Shown one piece after another: positions 34,250-46,014 of a DNA stretch of 64,000 bases. Each line of letters starts with the position of its first letter. Position 1 is the first letter of the stretch. Location of the stretch: positions 58,264,001-58,328,000 of the forward strand of contig CM070907.1 in the NCBI GenBank assembly GCA_036417435.1, written 5' to 3'. The notes under the pieces are model-generated. The model was not told the DNA's origin and made no database searches. It worked only from the letters and a program-made list of their open reading frames with translations. The translations under genes were made by a program, and so were the position numbers. This stretch comes from Inia geoffrensis (lineage: Eukaryota; Chordata; Mammalia; Artiodactyla; Iniidae).

Positions 34250-35060
34250 TATATTAGACCAATTACAAAAGTAGCCCCAATTTTCCACTCCTCTCTGTAG
34301 CCATTCTCTTTGCTATATGACTCTGTAGCTCTTCCTATTAAGAGATATATTGGGAGCTTCCCTGGTGATGCAGTGGTTAAGAGTCCACCTACCAATGCAG
34401 GGGACACGGGTTCGAGCCCTGGTCCGGGAAGACCCCACATGCCACGGAGCAACTAAGTCCATGTACCACAACTACTGAGCCTGCGCTCTACAGCCCACGA
34501 GCCACAACTACTGAGCCCGTGGGCCACGGCTACTGAAGCCTGCGCACCTAGGGCCCATGCTCTGCAGCAAGAAGCCACCGCAATGAGAAGCCCACGCACC
34601 GCAACAAAGAGTAGCCCCTGCTCACCACAACTAGAGAAAGCCCGCGTGCAGCAACGAAGACCCAACACGACCAAAAATAAAAAATAAATAAATTTAAAAA
34701 ACAACAAAAAAAGAGATATATTTCCTCAACTCTTTTATCTGGGCTGACTTTCGAACTAATCATTAGTAAATTGTGATGGAAATGATGTGATGGTTGGCCA
34801 ATGCTGAGCCTAGACCTCAAGAAACCTTGAATATATCTATTCTTTTGGAACTCCGCCACTGCCATGAGAATAGGTTTGGACTGGCCTACTGGAGGATGGG
34901 AATCCAACTAAAGGACAGCCCACTTGTACCAGCCAACTTCTTGACTAGCTAGAGCCAGCTAAACCCCAAACATCTGAGAGTCCAGGTTAGATCAGCATAG
35001 CCCCCTACTCAACTCACCTCTGACTGCAGATAAGTGGGTAAGCTTAGCTGATTCCAGAAA
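34250..35060 (+). mobile_element. MaLR (MLT1-like) LTR remnant, split by a SINE
   Basis: After removing the SINE, the order is 'gggctgactttcgaactaat', 'aatgatgtgatggttggccaatgctgagcctagacctcaag', 'ggaactccgccactgccatgagaa', 'ggactggcctactggaggatggg' and 'ccaaacatctgagag'. This recalls the internal order of an MLT1-like solitary LTR. It is an ancient non-coding remnant. The exact family and borders are uncertain. Confidence 0.55.
34352..34710 (+). mobile_element. CHR-1-type SINE nested in the LTR remnant
   Basis: A long CHR-1-type copy: 'cttccctggtgatgcagtgg' head, 'gggttcgagccctggtccgg' B-box segment, 'ccacaactactgagcc' units, 'gagaaagcccgcgtgcagc', and an A-rich tail. The perfect direct repeat 'aagagatatatt' is at 34340-34351 and 34711-34722. 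Confidence 0.96.
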
Positions 35061-36415
35061 AAAAATTGATCCATAGACTCATGAGCAAAATGTGTCACAC
35101 ATCTCAAGGGGATCACAGTTTGGAAACACAACCAGGCTAACAAATAAACTGATTAGGTCACAGAAATGGCTTATGCAATGGAAGCAAAATATAAACTGTA
35201 ACGGGACACAGAGGAGAGAGAAGTCATTGGCACCCCAGAGAATCGCAGGAGATATATCAATGTGACCCTATTAGAACTGAGTCCAGAGGATGGAAAATGT
35301 TGGAAATGTGGCAGGTTTTTAAATTTAAGGACATTTTATGGCGTGCTAAAACATGTACTCTTTGGAGGAGGGATGGTTTGACAAAACATAAGCAGATTTG
35401 CACTTTACAAAGAATACTCTGGTGGTGAGGTGGAGGCAATATTGTGAGAGAGAAGAAAGAGGGAGGTTTACTGAAGCCTATTCTAGGAATCAGTCATCCA
35501 AAAGAAAATGAGGATCTCACTAAGAGAAAATGTCAATGGCGATGAAGATTAAGAGATGGGTTTGAGAAATATCCGGAAGTACAATCTATGGATGGAATTG
35601 TTGCTTTTGTTTGTAGTGCAGAAGTACCCAGCAGAAAGGTAGCATATTGCAGAACTGATAGTTCCCTTGCTGCAACTGCTTCTTAGAAATCCACTGTGTC
35701 ATTTTAATGAAAGGATTTAGCCCCTGAACTTCTAAAGAAAGTCAGCTTTTAAAAAGTAAAGAACATGGGATCCCAGTAGATACTGGTGAATGGGTTTAGG
35801 TCTGTTGTGTAGCCCGCATTTAGACTTTTCTGTAGATAAAATCAAGGCAGGTGCTAGAAGCTGCACAGACCCAAGGGTGGCTTCCTGGGACACTGCTTGA
35901 CTGGGTCCAAAGTTATAGTATCTTTTGGGGACACAGATGACTTCCTGAAATCAGTGGAGGGAGTGACCATTTACTTTCTCTTTTGTCATTTTACCTTTCT
36001 TTTTTACCCATTAAGCTTTAACTGAGACTTGTTTCAGAGTAGTGGACTGTGAAACAGTGAAAGTGGGCTAAGAAGATGAAAGATCTCCATGAAAAAGGTA
36101 TGAAATACGACTCTGACAATTTGATGCTGATCGTTTGTGATGTGTGAAATTAAATCCTTAACTAATGTGCCTAGACAACGCAATTAGTCTTGAGTGTCTA
36201 TATCAGGAAACATTTCTTATTAAGTCTATGCAGGAGCTCAGCTCAAAAGTACACCACTATGTGTAGAACTGTTTTTTTTAATTTAAGTTATTTAGTGCCC
36301 CAGGTTTCCAAAACAAACAAACAAAGAATAGCATGATGACAAAGAAGAAAAGTTAAGTGATTTGTTAGAGCCAAGGATATACAGTGATTATGTTTGTTTA
36401 TACCATTCATGCATT
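35061..36415. other. Unique sequence, nothing recognised
   Basis: About 1.35 kb without a recognised repeat, RNA gene or exon-like frame. Confidence 0.5.
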
Positions 36416-36419
36416 TCTG

Positions 36420-36590
36420 TATCCATCTTTTTTCATATATTTGTTAGACCTACAGTGTATGAGATACTCGTATTAGAGATAGTGATGAACAAAACAGGTC
36501 AAGTTGCTGCCTCACAGTGTTTACAATCCCCAGAGAAGACAGGAGGCAGACATTAAACAAATACAAATAATTGAAAAATTAACATTATAG
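36420..36590 (+). repeat. Old dispersed repeat, family not named
   Basis: 'acctacagtgtatgagatactcg', 'gatagtgatgaacaaaacaggtcaagttgctgcctcacagtgtttacaatcc' and 'aggcagacattaaacaaatacaaata' give the clearest copy of the family also seen near 2.6, 11.34, 23.45, 41.38 and 53.19 kb. Confidence 0.5.
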
Positions 36591-36649
36591 AAAATACTAT
36601 TTAGAAGCAACACAAGTAGCAACCATGAGAACAAGGCCTTTGTCTATCT

Positions 36650-36880
36650 TTGTCACAGTCATATGTGTCAGGCACTGCCCCAAGACCTTGACATACCTTG
36701 GCAATCGATTTTATCCTCACAGCGTGAGTACTAGTATTCCTCCCGTTTTGGGGATGAGAAAAATGAGACCAAGAGAGGGAAGTAGTATGCCCGAGATCAT
36801 CCCCTAATTAAGTGGCCAAATCAGGAGTAGAAACTAGGCTTGGGTTTTTGAAGGACATGCTCTCAGCCACTGTGCTGTCT
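36650..36880 (-). mobile_element. MIR, minus strand
   Basis: A long reverse-complement MIR: 'gtgtcaggcactgccccaag', 'attttatcctcacagcgtgagtactag', 'gggatgagaaaaatgagacc', 'agtagtatgcccgagatcatcccc' and 'gtagaaactaggcttggg'. The 60-codon frame here is an artefact. Confidence 0.8.
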
Positions 36881-37049
36881 ATGCCCACCTAGAAGAGCTA
36901 ATCTCAACCTACTAACCTGATCCTCTTCCCTAATACAACACATTTCAATTATCTCTCATGATCCAATTTATGACAAGACTTTGGTAACACTATCATCAAA
37001 TTCCACAGAGAAAGTTGACTCTCCTGCATGTTTTTAATTAAATACAAGA

Positions 37050-37345
37050 GGAACAGTGGAGTAGAATTATGAGCATGCACTCTTAGGCCACTCCATTTCT
37101 TGACTATGACACTTAAACCAGGCGTAAAAGCTTGAACAAGGTATTTCACCCCTCTGTGCCTCAGTTACAAATTGATCTTAGCACTACCAGTTAGACTGCT
37201 GATAGACTGCCATCATTCTGGAACAACTGAGGATTTGGAAAGCCACCCATACCATATTGGTTTGGTATGCTCAAGGCTATAACCTCAAGACCTTCCTAGG
37301 TGCCCAAAATACAGTAGGTGCTCAATATGTATCATTGACTGAATG
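37050..37345 (+). mobile_element. MIR, plus strand
   Basis: 'tatgagcatgcactcttaggccactcc', 'gaacaaggtatttcacccctctgtgcctcagttac' are the tRNA-side and core; a 'acagtaggtgctcaatatgtat' tail follows at 37310-37335. The middle is diverged. Confidence 0.6.
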
Positions 37346-37860
37346 AATGGAATCCTTTCATGATCTTTGCCAGCCTACCTGTCTACTCATTAAACTTTCC
37401 AGCAACATTGGATGACTTGATATTCTCTTCACTCAATCTACAGTTTGTTATATCAACACCACTGTATATTTCTCTCTGCCTATAATAAAATACTATGATA
37501 CAATCCCTTATCTAAAACCTATGCAGTCAAATGTATCGTAGAATTTGTGGGTGGGAGGGAGGGGCTGGGGAGGAGTATTTTATAAAGATAAACCAGTGCA
37601 ACTGCATATTATATAACACTGTCAATATGGCCTGGGACACACTGTAATCAAAATAATAATATTTCTGGAGCACAACATAGAAATATTCACACTAAGAGAT
37701 TAATGAAGGTTCTAGCATATCAGTTTATTTTAGGTTTTACTACCATTTGAGCTACCAAAAAAAAAAAAAAACAACTTTTCACTTTCAGAGAATGTTGGTC
37801 TTTGGAATTGCAGAAAAAGTATTGTGGGCCTGTAGTCTCCTTACCTCATGCTCTTTTTTG
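37346..37860. other. Unique sequence, nothing recognised
   Basis: No gene or confident repeat. A short poly(A) run is at 37757-37771. Confidence 0.45.
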
Positions 37861-37930
37861 GTCTTAATATTACCCATATCTCAAGGTTAAGACCTCAGAG
37901 CATCTTCCCAGAAAGTTTACCCTGTTTCTT

Positions 37931-38908
37931 TTCTTTTTTTTTTCTAACTAATTTTTATTGGAGTATAGTTGCTTTACAATGTTGTGTTAGCACCTAGTGC
38001 ACAGCAAAATGAATCAGCCATACATATACATATATCCCCTCCCTTTTGGATTTCCCTCCCATTTAGGACACCACAGTGCATTAAGTAGAGTCCCCTGTGC
38101 TATACAGTATGTTTCCCTCAGTTGTCTATTTTATACATAGTATCAATAGTGTATATGTGTCAATTCCAATCTCCCAATTCCTCCCATCCCACCCCTTTCC
38201 CCGTTGGTATCCATACATTTGTTCTCTACGTCTGTGTCTCTATTTCTGCTTTGCAAATGAGGTCATCTACACCATTTTTCTAGATTCCACATATATGTGT
38301 TAACATACGATATTTGTTTTTCTCTGACTTACTGCACTCTGTTTGACACTCTCTAGATCCATCCACGTCTCTACAAATGACCCAATTTCATTACATTTTA
38401 TGGCTGAGTAATATTCCATTTATATATGTACCACATCTTCTTTATCTATTCCTCTGTTGAAAGGATTAATCTCCAAAATATATAAGCAGCTCATAAAGCT
38501 CAATCTCAAAAAAACAAACAACCCAGTCAAAAAATGGGCAGAAGACCTAAATAGACATTTCTCCAAAGAAGACATACAGATGGCCAACAAACACATGAAA
38601 AGATGCTCAACATCACTAATTATTAGAGAAATGCATATCAAAACTACAATGAGGTGTCACCTCACACTGGTCAGAATGGCCATCCTCAAAACATCTACAA
38701 ACAATAAACGCTGGAGAGGGCGTGGAGAAAAGGGAACCCTCTTATACTGTTGGTGGGAATGTAAATTAATACAGTCACTGTGGAGAACAGTATGCAGGTT
38801 CCTCAAAAAACTAAAAATTGAACTACGACATGACCCAGCAATCTCACTACTGAGCATATACCCAAAGAAATCCATAATGCAAAAAAACACATACACCCCA
38901 GTGTTCAT
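37931..38908 (-). mobile_element. L1 LINE with 5' inversion (twin priming)
   Basis: The segment 37931-38460 is L1 3' UTR and the end of ORF2 in minus orientation, starting with a poly(T)-rich tail. At 38460/38461 the orientation flips: 38461-38908 is ORF2 sequence in plus orientation. The 12-bp direct repeat 'accctgtttctt' (37919-37930 and 38909-38920) encloses both parts, so they arrived as one insertion. Little ORF2 sequence is missing at the flip. This is the textbook outcome of twin priming. Confidence 0.95.
38457..38908 (+). pseudogene. L1 ORF2 C-terminal fragment (inverted arm)
   Basis: An open frame of about 150 codons encodes ORF2 C-terminal sequence, from '[13 protein letters not shown]' to near 'CPSTDEW', which lies on the other arm. 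The usual C-x3-C-x7-H-x4-C motif is damaged: both first cysteines read arginine and the histidine position reads tyrosine. After 38908 the frame runs on by chance into flanking DNA. It is not a gene. Confidence 0.9.
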
Positions 38909-39214
38909 ACCCTGTTTCTTGCAGAGGAAATTCATCTCCCAGTTCTCTACTCCCACCAGCCCCAGTTCCTCTAACAGCTCATGACATTTTCAGTACTGTG
39001 CTTGCTTTAGTTGTACATATGCTTATTCTTTTTCCTAAATGGAGAGATCTTTGAAGGTCAGAAAATGCCTTATTCATGTTTTATCCTTCACACTAACACA
39101 GAGATTCTCTGTATCATGTGTAGGGCTTAATTAAGCATAAAGGACGACTAGAATTTGGAGAAAAAAAGGAAGGTGTTCCCGAAAAAGGTGAGAGCTAGAG
39201 GGGGGGAAGGCAAT

Positions 39215-39390
39215 GCTATACACTGATTAAGCCCTACATAGGGGTGCTTACCAGCAGGTTACATATGTTATCTAACATGAAACTAATAAGCTGACATGAG
39301 GAAATGGAGATTGAGGGGTTTATTGACTTCCAGTTAAATAGTGGCAGCATTACAAATCAAATTTAAGACTGCCTGTCTAAAATCTGTGTT
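39215..39390 (-). mobile_element. MIR, minus strand
   Basis: 'aagccctacataggggtgcttacc', 'gttacatatgttatctaacatgaaac' and 'tgaggaaatggagattgaggggtttattgacttcc' follow the reverse-complement MIR order. Confidence 0.6.
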
Positions 39391-40390
39391 TTTCGCACTC
39401 TGCGCTCCACCCAGAAAAGGTAGTATGAACCAAGGGAATTTGAGGAATCTTAACGAATTTTGAAAGCAATTTGTAAATCTTGCGCAATTAGAGACATGGA
39501 TCTAAAAGAGAAGAGTCAAATATGGAAACAATATTTCCTTTAGAGACAGTTGGGAACTTCAGGGCTAAATAAGCCTTCTTACAAGGTGAGGAGTGTCGGA
39601 GGAATTTATCACCCTTGTTGTTACAAGGAAACTAAGGAGAATGGAGATAATATTTAGAAGGAGTCACTAGGTACAGGATTGCAAACTTAATTGTAATGCT
39701 GATCCCCTCTGTGCCACCTTATTAAGCAGCTAGGAAAATCCTTTATCACAAAAGACTTCCAAGGATGTGACCTTTTCCTTCTCTCCATTTCTATTTCACT
39801 TAAATTATCACCTTGAACATTTCAAAGGGGCACGCTCAGCAGGCTGATAGATTGGAGCCCCCTCCCTAACTAAAGGAAACTTTGATTGCATAAAGAGAAA
39901 AAATATCAGACACCTACCCCTTTGGTCTCTGTGAAACCAACTTCAAGCTCACGTGAGCCCTTTTTGTTGTTGTTTTTTTTTGTATTTGCTATCGATTTGA
40001 AAATGACAAAGTAGCAATAAAATCATTAATTTCTGGAATGACATCTTGTGGTGTGATTATAATCAGAAAAACAATTGTGAAGACAGCACTGTAAGTCTCC
40101 ATTCCCATTCTCTCACATAACTTGGCCAGGAAATGTACTCAGGGCACAAAGGAGGAGGTGATTTGTTCTTGGAACGAAGCTGAAAATTCACCCTGGGCTG
40201 AGAAAATGAAGGCTCTTGTTGCCCTCTCTTAAATCTGTACTAAAATCTTGCAAACCTGATCAGAGAGTCCTGAATCTTTTACATATTTCTACATACATAA
40301 ATGTATAAAGGTATGTATTTCTATCTATATACACATACATATAGTTGGGTTTTTTTCAATGGTTATGTGGGCTCTGAAAGGTTAGGGTGA
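39391..40390. other. Unique sequence, nothing recognised
   Basis: About 1 kb without a recognised repeat, RNA gene or exon-like frame. Confidence 0.5.
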
Positions 40391-40394
40391 CTCA

Positions 40395-40915
40395 AGACAC
40401 ACGTATTTCCATCAGAGCTTCTCTGTTGCCTCTCAGTCAAGTCCAAACTGCCTAACGTGGCGGCTGTACACTTGTGCTTTGCTATCTGCCCACCTCTCTA
40501 GCCCCATCTGCTCACACCGGATACTTTAAAATACTCTTCTTTCCTATAAGGCAGTGTGATATTCTCCCTCCTACCTCAGTGGCTTTGTACCTTCTTTCTC
40601 TTCTGTCTTCCATGCTCTTCTTGATACTCCCATATAGTCAGGGTCTCAGAGGCTTCCACAGTCCGTCTGCCTGGAGCCATCCTGGGCATATCTTTGCAGG
40701 CTGACGCCATTGCCACGCATCTCTGCCTTTTCCCTTTACTAGCCCGGCTCACACCTAGAATCACTTGGTTCTTGATTGTCTTTCCCACTGAACTGTGAGC
40801 AGTGGCTGAGTAGGGACAGGTTCAGCTTGTTAAACATATTTTTGGCCTTTAGCACAGCGTCTGAGGCATACTAGAATCTCAATAAATATTTGTTGAAAAC
40901 ATAAATGGATGAAAG
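40395..40915 (+). mobile_element. L2 LINE, 3' part
   Basis: 'tcaagtccaaactgcctaacgtggc', 'atctgcccacctctctagccccatctgc', 'tggctttgtaccttc', 'cactgaactgtgagcagtgg', 'tttagcacagcgtctgaggcatac' and 'ctcaataaatatttgttg' follow the L2 end closely. Confidence 0.88.
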
Positions 40916-41109
40916 AAATCAATGTGTCCAGAGAAAGTCAGAATGAAAAAATGGTTGGCTATTTTAAACAAACAAATTTTCCTTTGCATATTTCCAAAAC
41001 TCCAAAGGCAAAGCAAATGGGCAATTTATTATCCCTTTGATCTTAACGCTGAGCACCTGTGGGGCATATAAGGCGGCACTCAGTCGGGGTTGCGTAAGTA
41101 AACAGGGCA

Positions 41110-41375
41110 GCAAAGCTGAGTAAGAAGTGTTGAGCTTTAGAGTAAGTTTATCTAAATTCCTGAGCACCTCACGCTGTAGCTAAATGGCTTTCTCTCTCAG
41201 CTTCCTCACGTATAAAACAGTTATCACTAGTTAACAATTATAAGTTAAATGATGATAGATCTGATTTCTGCTTGTTGTTTTGATTTATTTCATTTTAAAG
41301 AATTAAGAAGATAAAAAATTGATGGAACGGTATTGATACTTTGTAGCTATTCAATAACTGTCATTTTTATTATTA
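41110..41375 (+). mobile_element. MIR, plus strand
   Basis: 'gagctttagagtaagtttatctaaattcctgagcacc', 'ctctcagcttcctcacgtataaaacag' and 'gtagctattcaataactgtcatttttattattatt' run in MIR order to its typical TTATTATT end. Confidence 0.75.
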
Positions 41376-41379
41376 TTAA

Positions 41380-42060
41380 GCTGTGTGAAGCAAGGCATAC
41401 AAGGACGAATGAAATCAGATGTAAATCTTAGCCTCAAGAAGCTCCTAATCTAATCTAGGAAAGAAAACCAATAAATAAAGAACAGATTACAGAGCAATTT
41501 ATAAAGCACATTTTGAGGTTCACACTGAATATGAGAATTATCTTGAGAGCATATTGCTTCTGTCACCATGGAAAGAGGCCACAACAGGGTTAGAATTTTA
41601 ATTTTATCAGGAATGGTGAGTTCCTGGAAAAACAATATTTACCTTTTATGAAGGTCAGTTTCCTCAGCTGAAAAGATGGGACATGGCATCAGTTACTGCA
41701 TAGGAGTATATTATAGTATAGCTAAAATGCAACAGTGCATGTGGAAGAATCTAGCAGAAATGCACTGATATTCCAGCACCTTGCACTATATGCTACATGC
41801 CCTGAGCTTTATAGCCATGTCTGGAATATGAGTGATGTTTAACAGAGTTTCACGTGAATTAAAAAAACAAAACAAAACTGAATGTGCGAAAGAGTCTTTA
41901 AGCTTGCGATTGAAGAATGAGGGGATTTTGATAGGTGAGTTATGGAGCAGAATGGGAGTGCTAACAGATTATTCCAGATGGGGACAGAGTGTGAGCAAAG
42001 AGGCAGAGACAGGGAACCACAAGGCATGGTAAGAGGGTAGTGAAGTGACTTATCCAAGGT
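41380..42060 (+). repeat. Old dispersed repeat, longest copy, family not named
   Basis: The first part has 'agcaaggcatacaaggacgaatgaaatc', 'cctcaagaagctcctaatctaatctagg' and 'accaataaataaagaacag'. The second part, from about 41900, has 'gaatgaggggattttgataggtgag', 'attattccagatggggacagagtgtgagcaaagaggcagagac'. The order matches a long ancient repeat of which other copies in the window show only the first part. Confidence 0.45.
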
Positions 42061-42455
42061 CATGCAGCTAGTCGGTAGCAGATCAGGGTTGTTTCTATTT
42101 TACAACAGTCAGAAATAAGGCCATAGATGATGTTTGAGAGCCTGAGCTTTAGGAAGATTATTTTGGTGGTTATTTGCAATTTGGTGGTTATTTCCATACA
42201 TCGCAAGGAAGCCTAAAAAGTGGAATTGAGTCCCTGCCATATTCCAGGGGCTGAGCCAGGACACTGGACACAGACATATAAAGTCATTCATGCAGAAAGT
42301 TATGGTGCTGACACATGCGTGAGGCAATAAAATACTTTAGGTGCTGATGGAAGTAAGATAATAGTTTGATAGGTGCTGATAATCATGGCAAACAGCCCTA
42401 CAGTTCGTAGTGTTAGAACTCATCAGTATTTGACCTACAAATAATGGCAATTTCA
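42061..42455. other. Unassigned sequence
   Basis: 'tcatgcagctagtcggtagcagatcagggt' at the left end is MIR-like; the rest is unrecognised. Confidence 0.4.
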
Positions 42456-42459
42456 TATA

Positions 42460-42590
42460 GTTGAAGACCATATATTCCAGGAATTATTCTTTGTGCTTTA
42501 AAAAGTAAGCATTCATTAAATCTTCACAGTAACCCGATGAGATTGGCACAATTATTATTCTCATTTAGTGTAAGAAAATCGAAGGACATT
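42460..42590 (-). mobile_element. MIR fragment, minus strand
   Basis: 'ccaggaattattctttgtgcttt' then 'attaaatcttcacagtaacccgatgagattggcacaattattattctcattt' is the reverse complement of the LINE-side and core parts of MIR. Confidence 0.7.
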
Positions 42591-43535
42591 TCAAAAGAGA
42601 GTATGGGCTATTTAATCAGAGCTAGAGAGGTATATTCTAGAGATAAAATTGAGAAGTCATGAATGTCAACATAGGATTTGATACAGGAGAATAAATGGGA
42701 TTTCAAAGGGTTTACAACAGAGCATGCAGAGGATGAATTTAGAAATGTGAGGCAAAGGTCACCAGTATCACCTGAGACATACTTATACTGAAAATATTAT
42801 CTGATGTTTATCTGAATTTTAAGTATGTTCTATATTTTACTTTGCTAAGTCCAGAAATCCTCCCTACATAAGCAAACAGCAAATGGTCCCTTGACTAAAA
42901 ATGTAGAGTCATCCATATGATGAGTCACTTGCCCAAGACTTACAGATACTCATTTGCTGTCAGAAGATCTGGATTGGACCTCTAGCTCTCCCTCTTTCTG
43001 TGCCACATTTTTAGTACTTTTCATCATGCATGTATTGAAAATGACTCTGAAAATATGTTTGTACGAGAAAAGATATTAATCAGCTCATGTACATACATAC
43101 AATATACTTTGTTCTTGAAGGAAGAGCAAGGTGATAAAAATTGCTTTGCTTCTAGGCCAACAATATTTTTTTGGTTTTTCACAATAATATTATAAGCATC
43201 AGACATGGTGATATCTAGATACTTTGGTAGTGGGAGATTTTTAATACAAACAGGCAGATGTGGCTGCTGACTGGCCTCAGTCCCCTGAATATCCATTTTC
43301 AGCTCTAAACTGGAAAAAAATCATGCTTTTATTTATCCTGCATTTAAACTTATATTTACTCGACATTTATTCTCTCCTGGCCCTCTAGAAAGGACTAGGG
43401 AGTTAGAAACAGGGAAACTCAATCCCACTGGTGGATACAGATAAGCCTTATAGAGTTGCATGAGAAGCAGTTACAAAAATGAATATGTTTTTTTGTAAAA
43501 TAGAGAGATTATACAAATTAAGTTCTTTGATAACT
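42591..43535. other. Mostly unique sequence
   Basis: No gene was recognised. A MIR-like stretch may lie at 42900-43010 ('agtcacttgcccaagacttacagatac'). The 90-codon minus-strand frame at 43024-43296 has no recognised similarity. Confidence 0.45.
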
Positions 43536-43539
43536 TTTC

Positions 43540-44090
43540 AATAACCTCCTAAATAGTCTTCCTTTCCCCACTCTCCTTAACCAAACGTATGTACCAAACA
43601 ACCTTCAATAGCATAGACACACCCAGGTTACCCTCTTAGTTAAAAATATTTGATGGCTTATGAGAACCATCACCTATGAAGTTCAAACTTTGTAATGAAA
43701 CAGAAAAAGCCACTCACAAACTAAACTAATATTTTCTTTTCAGACTCATTTGCCACCATGCCTTGACACTAGGTGCTGCCCCTCCCTGCTATTCCACCCC
43801 TAATGAGCTCCTTCTCATCCTCTAAGGCCCCTTTTAATTGTCTCCTCTTCTGTGGATCCCTTCCTCAGTCCGTCAAGGCAAAAGGAATTGATTCTTTCAC
43901 ACTCCTCCTTCTATATACCATGCTATTGTATTTTATACAGTTCTCTAATAATTTCTCTGTGTATCTTTCTTCCTGAATACCTCAAGAGTACTGTATAAAA
44001 GGAGTGCATAGAGTTTATTTAAACACACTCGGGACTAACATGGAGGCTAGTTCAAAAAAGTTCTCAATTAATGTATGTTGAATTAAATAT
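43540..44090 (+). mobile_element. L2 LINE, 3' part
   Basis: 'ataacctcctaaatagtcttcc', 'atttgatggcttatgagaaccatcacctatgaagttcaaac', 'catttgccaccatgcc', 'cctaatgagctccttctcatcctctaaggcccc' and 'gttctcaattaatgtatgttgaat' follow the L2 order. It is old and broken. Confidence 0.82.
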
Positions 44091-44285
44091 ATTTATATAC
44101 ATTTACTGCATAAAAGTCCAAATAAGTAGGCAAATTATACTTGATAGATGCTAAACATATATGTAAACAAACATACATCTTGTATGTATATATCCCATAT
44201 ATATATATACTAAGATAAAATAAGGTACAAGCCTGGTAACTATATGCTGAATTGAGTCTAGGAGTATATCTTAATTATCATCACT
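44091..44285. repeat. AT-rich, TATA-type low complexity
   Basis: Several 'tatatata', 'acatatatgta' and 'acatacat' runs occur, most clearly at 44182-44212. There is no gene. Confidence 0.6.
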
Positions 44286-44289
44286 TTCA

Positions 44290-44525
44290 CAGGTAGCATT
44301 TATTGGTCATTTACTATGTGTCAAACTCTGTTTTGTGTTTCACATGAATTCTCATTTCATTATCACAATAGTGATTCTAAGGTAGATACTGTCATTATCC
44401 CATGTTTGCAAAGAAGGAAAGCTAGACTCAAAGTGGTGAAGTAAATCATCTGTAGATTTATACTTATTGAACGTAAGAGTTGAATTTCACATCTAGGCCT
44501 ATCTGACTCTAAAGCCTGTGTTCCT
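44290..44525 (-). mobile_element. MIR, minus strand
   Basis: A long reverse-complement MIR: 'catttactatgtgtcaaactctg', 'ctcatttcattatcacaatagtgattctaaggtagatactg', 'aaagctagactcaaagtgg' and 'ctgactctaaagcctgtgttc'. Confidence 0.82.
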
Positions 44526-45395
44526 TCTAGTAACAGTCTGTGGGTCGATTCATACACACACAGTTGCAGACAGATAGATATATAGAGCGAGCCAAAGAGA
44601 GACAAATGCACATATGTCATATATAATATTCATAGGAATGAATATACATATACCATAAACACTTACCTATTGAATATGAACATATTGTGAGTATATATAA
44701 TTGTATGAATGTATATCTATAAATGTATATAGAATAAATAAACATCTCTTTCTATTTTCAAAGTGCATCCTTTATTCACAGACCTAGCATTTTTTTACGG
44801 AAAAACTTCCACTGAATCAATGAGCAAATTTGTAACCGCATTGTCCAATGTAAGTATATTTTTATATACACATACATTTATTTGTCTTTTTAATGACTAC
44901 ACATAGAGGATATAAGAGAGAGTTTTCAGGTTAAGAAATCTACAGCAACTCTCTCTTAGTATGCTTGCTAGCAACAGCTGCCAATCCCCATGTGGGAGAG
45001 AGGTGTGGACCACCATCAGTAAGTGTTAATTTGTCAGTCTAGCTGGGACAAGGATACTATTATAAAGCTTTGTTCTCTGAAAAAATATACAATCACAGCT
45101 GGAATTCAGGCACTTGCTTTCATCACAAAAGCAAGGATTTGCAACAAAAATGTCTTTTTGGTTTTGGTTCTCTTTTGACTGCTCCTTCCTTTATTCCCCA
45201 GCCTGTGGGCAGTTGCATCTGCATCTATTCTTTCAAATATGCTTACCTAGCAAGGTACACACTTGAACCTGGCACTGTCACTTTGCAATTCCCCCCTGCC
45301 CCCTTTGCTCCTGAGTAAGGCTTTGAAAGTTCCCAGATCCCTCTGCAGTAAGCAAAAAGCACTGCTGTCCTTTCCAAGAAGGGTTTTGATGTCTG
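44526..45395. other. Unique AT-rich sequence, nothing recognised
   Basis: TA-rich stretches at 44640-44740 and 44850-44890. The 82-codon plus-strand frame at 45070-45318 has no recognised similarity. Confidence 0.45.
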
Positions 45396-45399
45396 AAGA

Positions 45400-45575
45400 A
45401 CATAAAACATAACCAGGATTCTGCTACTTGCTGTTGGGTGACCTGGGCAAGTTTCTTAGTCCCTATGTTCCTCAGTTTTTCCATCTCTAAGATGGAAATC
45501 ATATGTATATATCTTGCATAATAGATTTTTTGTGAAGATTAAATGAAAGTGTCGATATGTGAATGATGCAATGAG
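45400..45575 (+). mobile_element. MIR, plus strand
   Basis: 'ggattctgctacttgctgttgggtgacctgggcaagtttcttagtccc' and 'ttcctcagtttttccatctctaagatgg' are a well-preserved MIR core; a 'gtgaagattaaatga' segment follows. Confidence 0.85.
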
Positions 45576-46010
45576 TACAAGTGGTCCAGAGAACCCAGTC
45601 AAATGAAAGAAAATAAACCAGCAACAGTGATGATATTGGAAGAGATCATCAATAATCAGGAGATGCTAACAAACTGCAGGATGATGGAGCATAGGTGAAA
45701 GTCTGTTGGTGAATGAAACAGACCAGGGAGGAGAACAAAGTATGAGGACCAGGCATCTGTGGAGGAGAGACTAGTTTCCCTGGAAGAGCTCACAAAAACA
45801 GTTGTAAAACACACCTGAACAGTAGTAGTCCAAATCAGAGTTAGAAATCCCCAAAAAGATGTTTCAAGATGAAAGAAAGGAGTTCAAGCAACAGACGGAA
45901 TGACTAAAGAGCTAGATGATATTAGAGAAGTGGTACATCTGGCCAATGCTCCTTCTCTCACTAAAAATTAAGACAATTAGAAGCTCCTATAAAATATTAT
46001 GACAAAAAAC
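45576..46010. other. Unique sequence, nothing recognised
   Basis: Purine-biased sequence without a recognised gene or repeat. Confidence 0.45.
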
Positions 46011-46014
46011 CACA

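Larger units (their letters stand above)
37865..39140 (+). mobile_element. L2 LINE, 3' part, interrupted by an L1
   Basis: Left of the L1 is 'catcttcccagaaagtttaccctg'. Right of it is 'tctactcccaccagccccagttcctc', 'agttgtacatatgctta', 'ggagagatctttgaaggtcagaaaatgcc' and 'ccttcacactaacacagagattctctgtatcatg'. This has the order of an L2 3' end in diverged form. Confidence 0.55.

Noticed and set aside
34250..35060. An endogenous retrovirus with coding genes
   Set aside because: Only solitary-LTR-like sequence is visible. No gag, pol or env reading frame is present around it.
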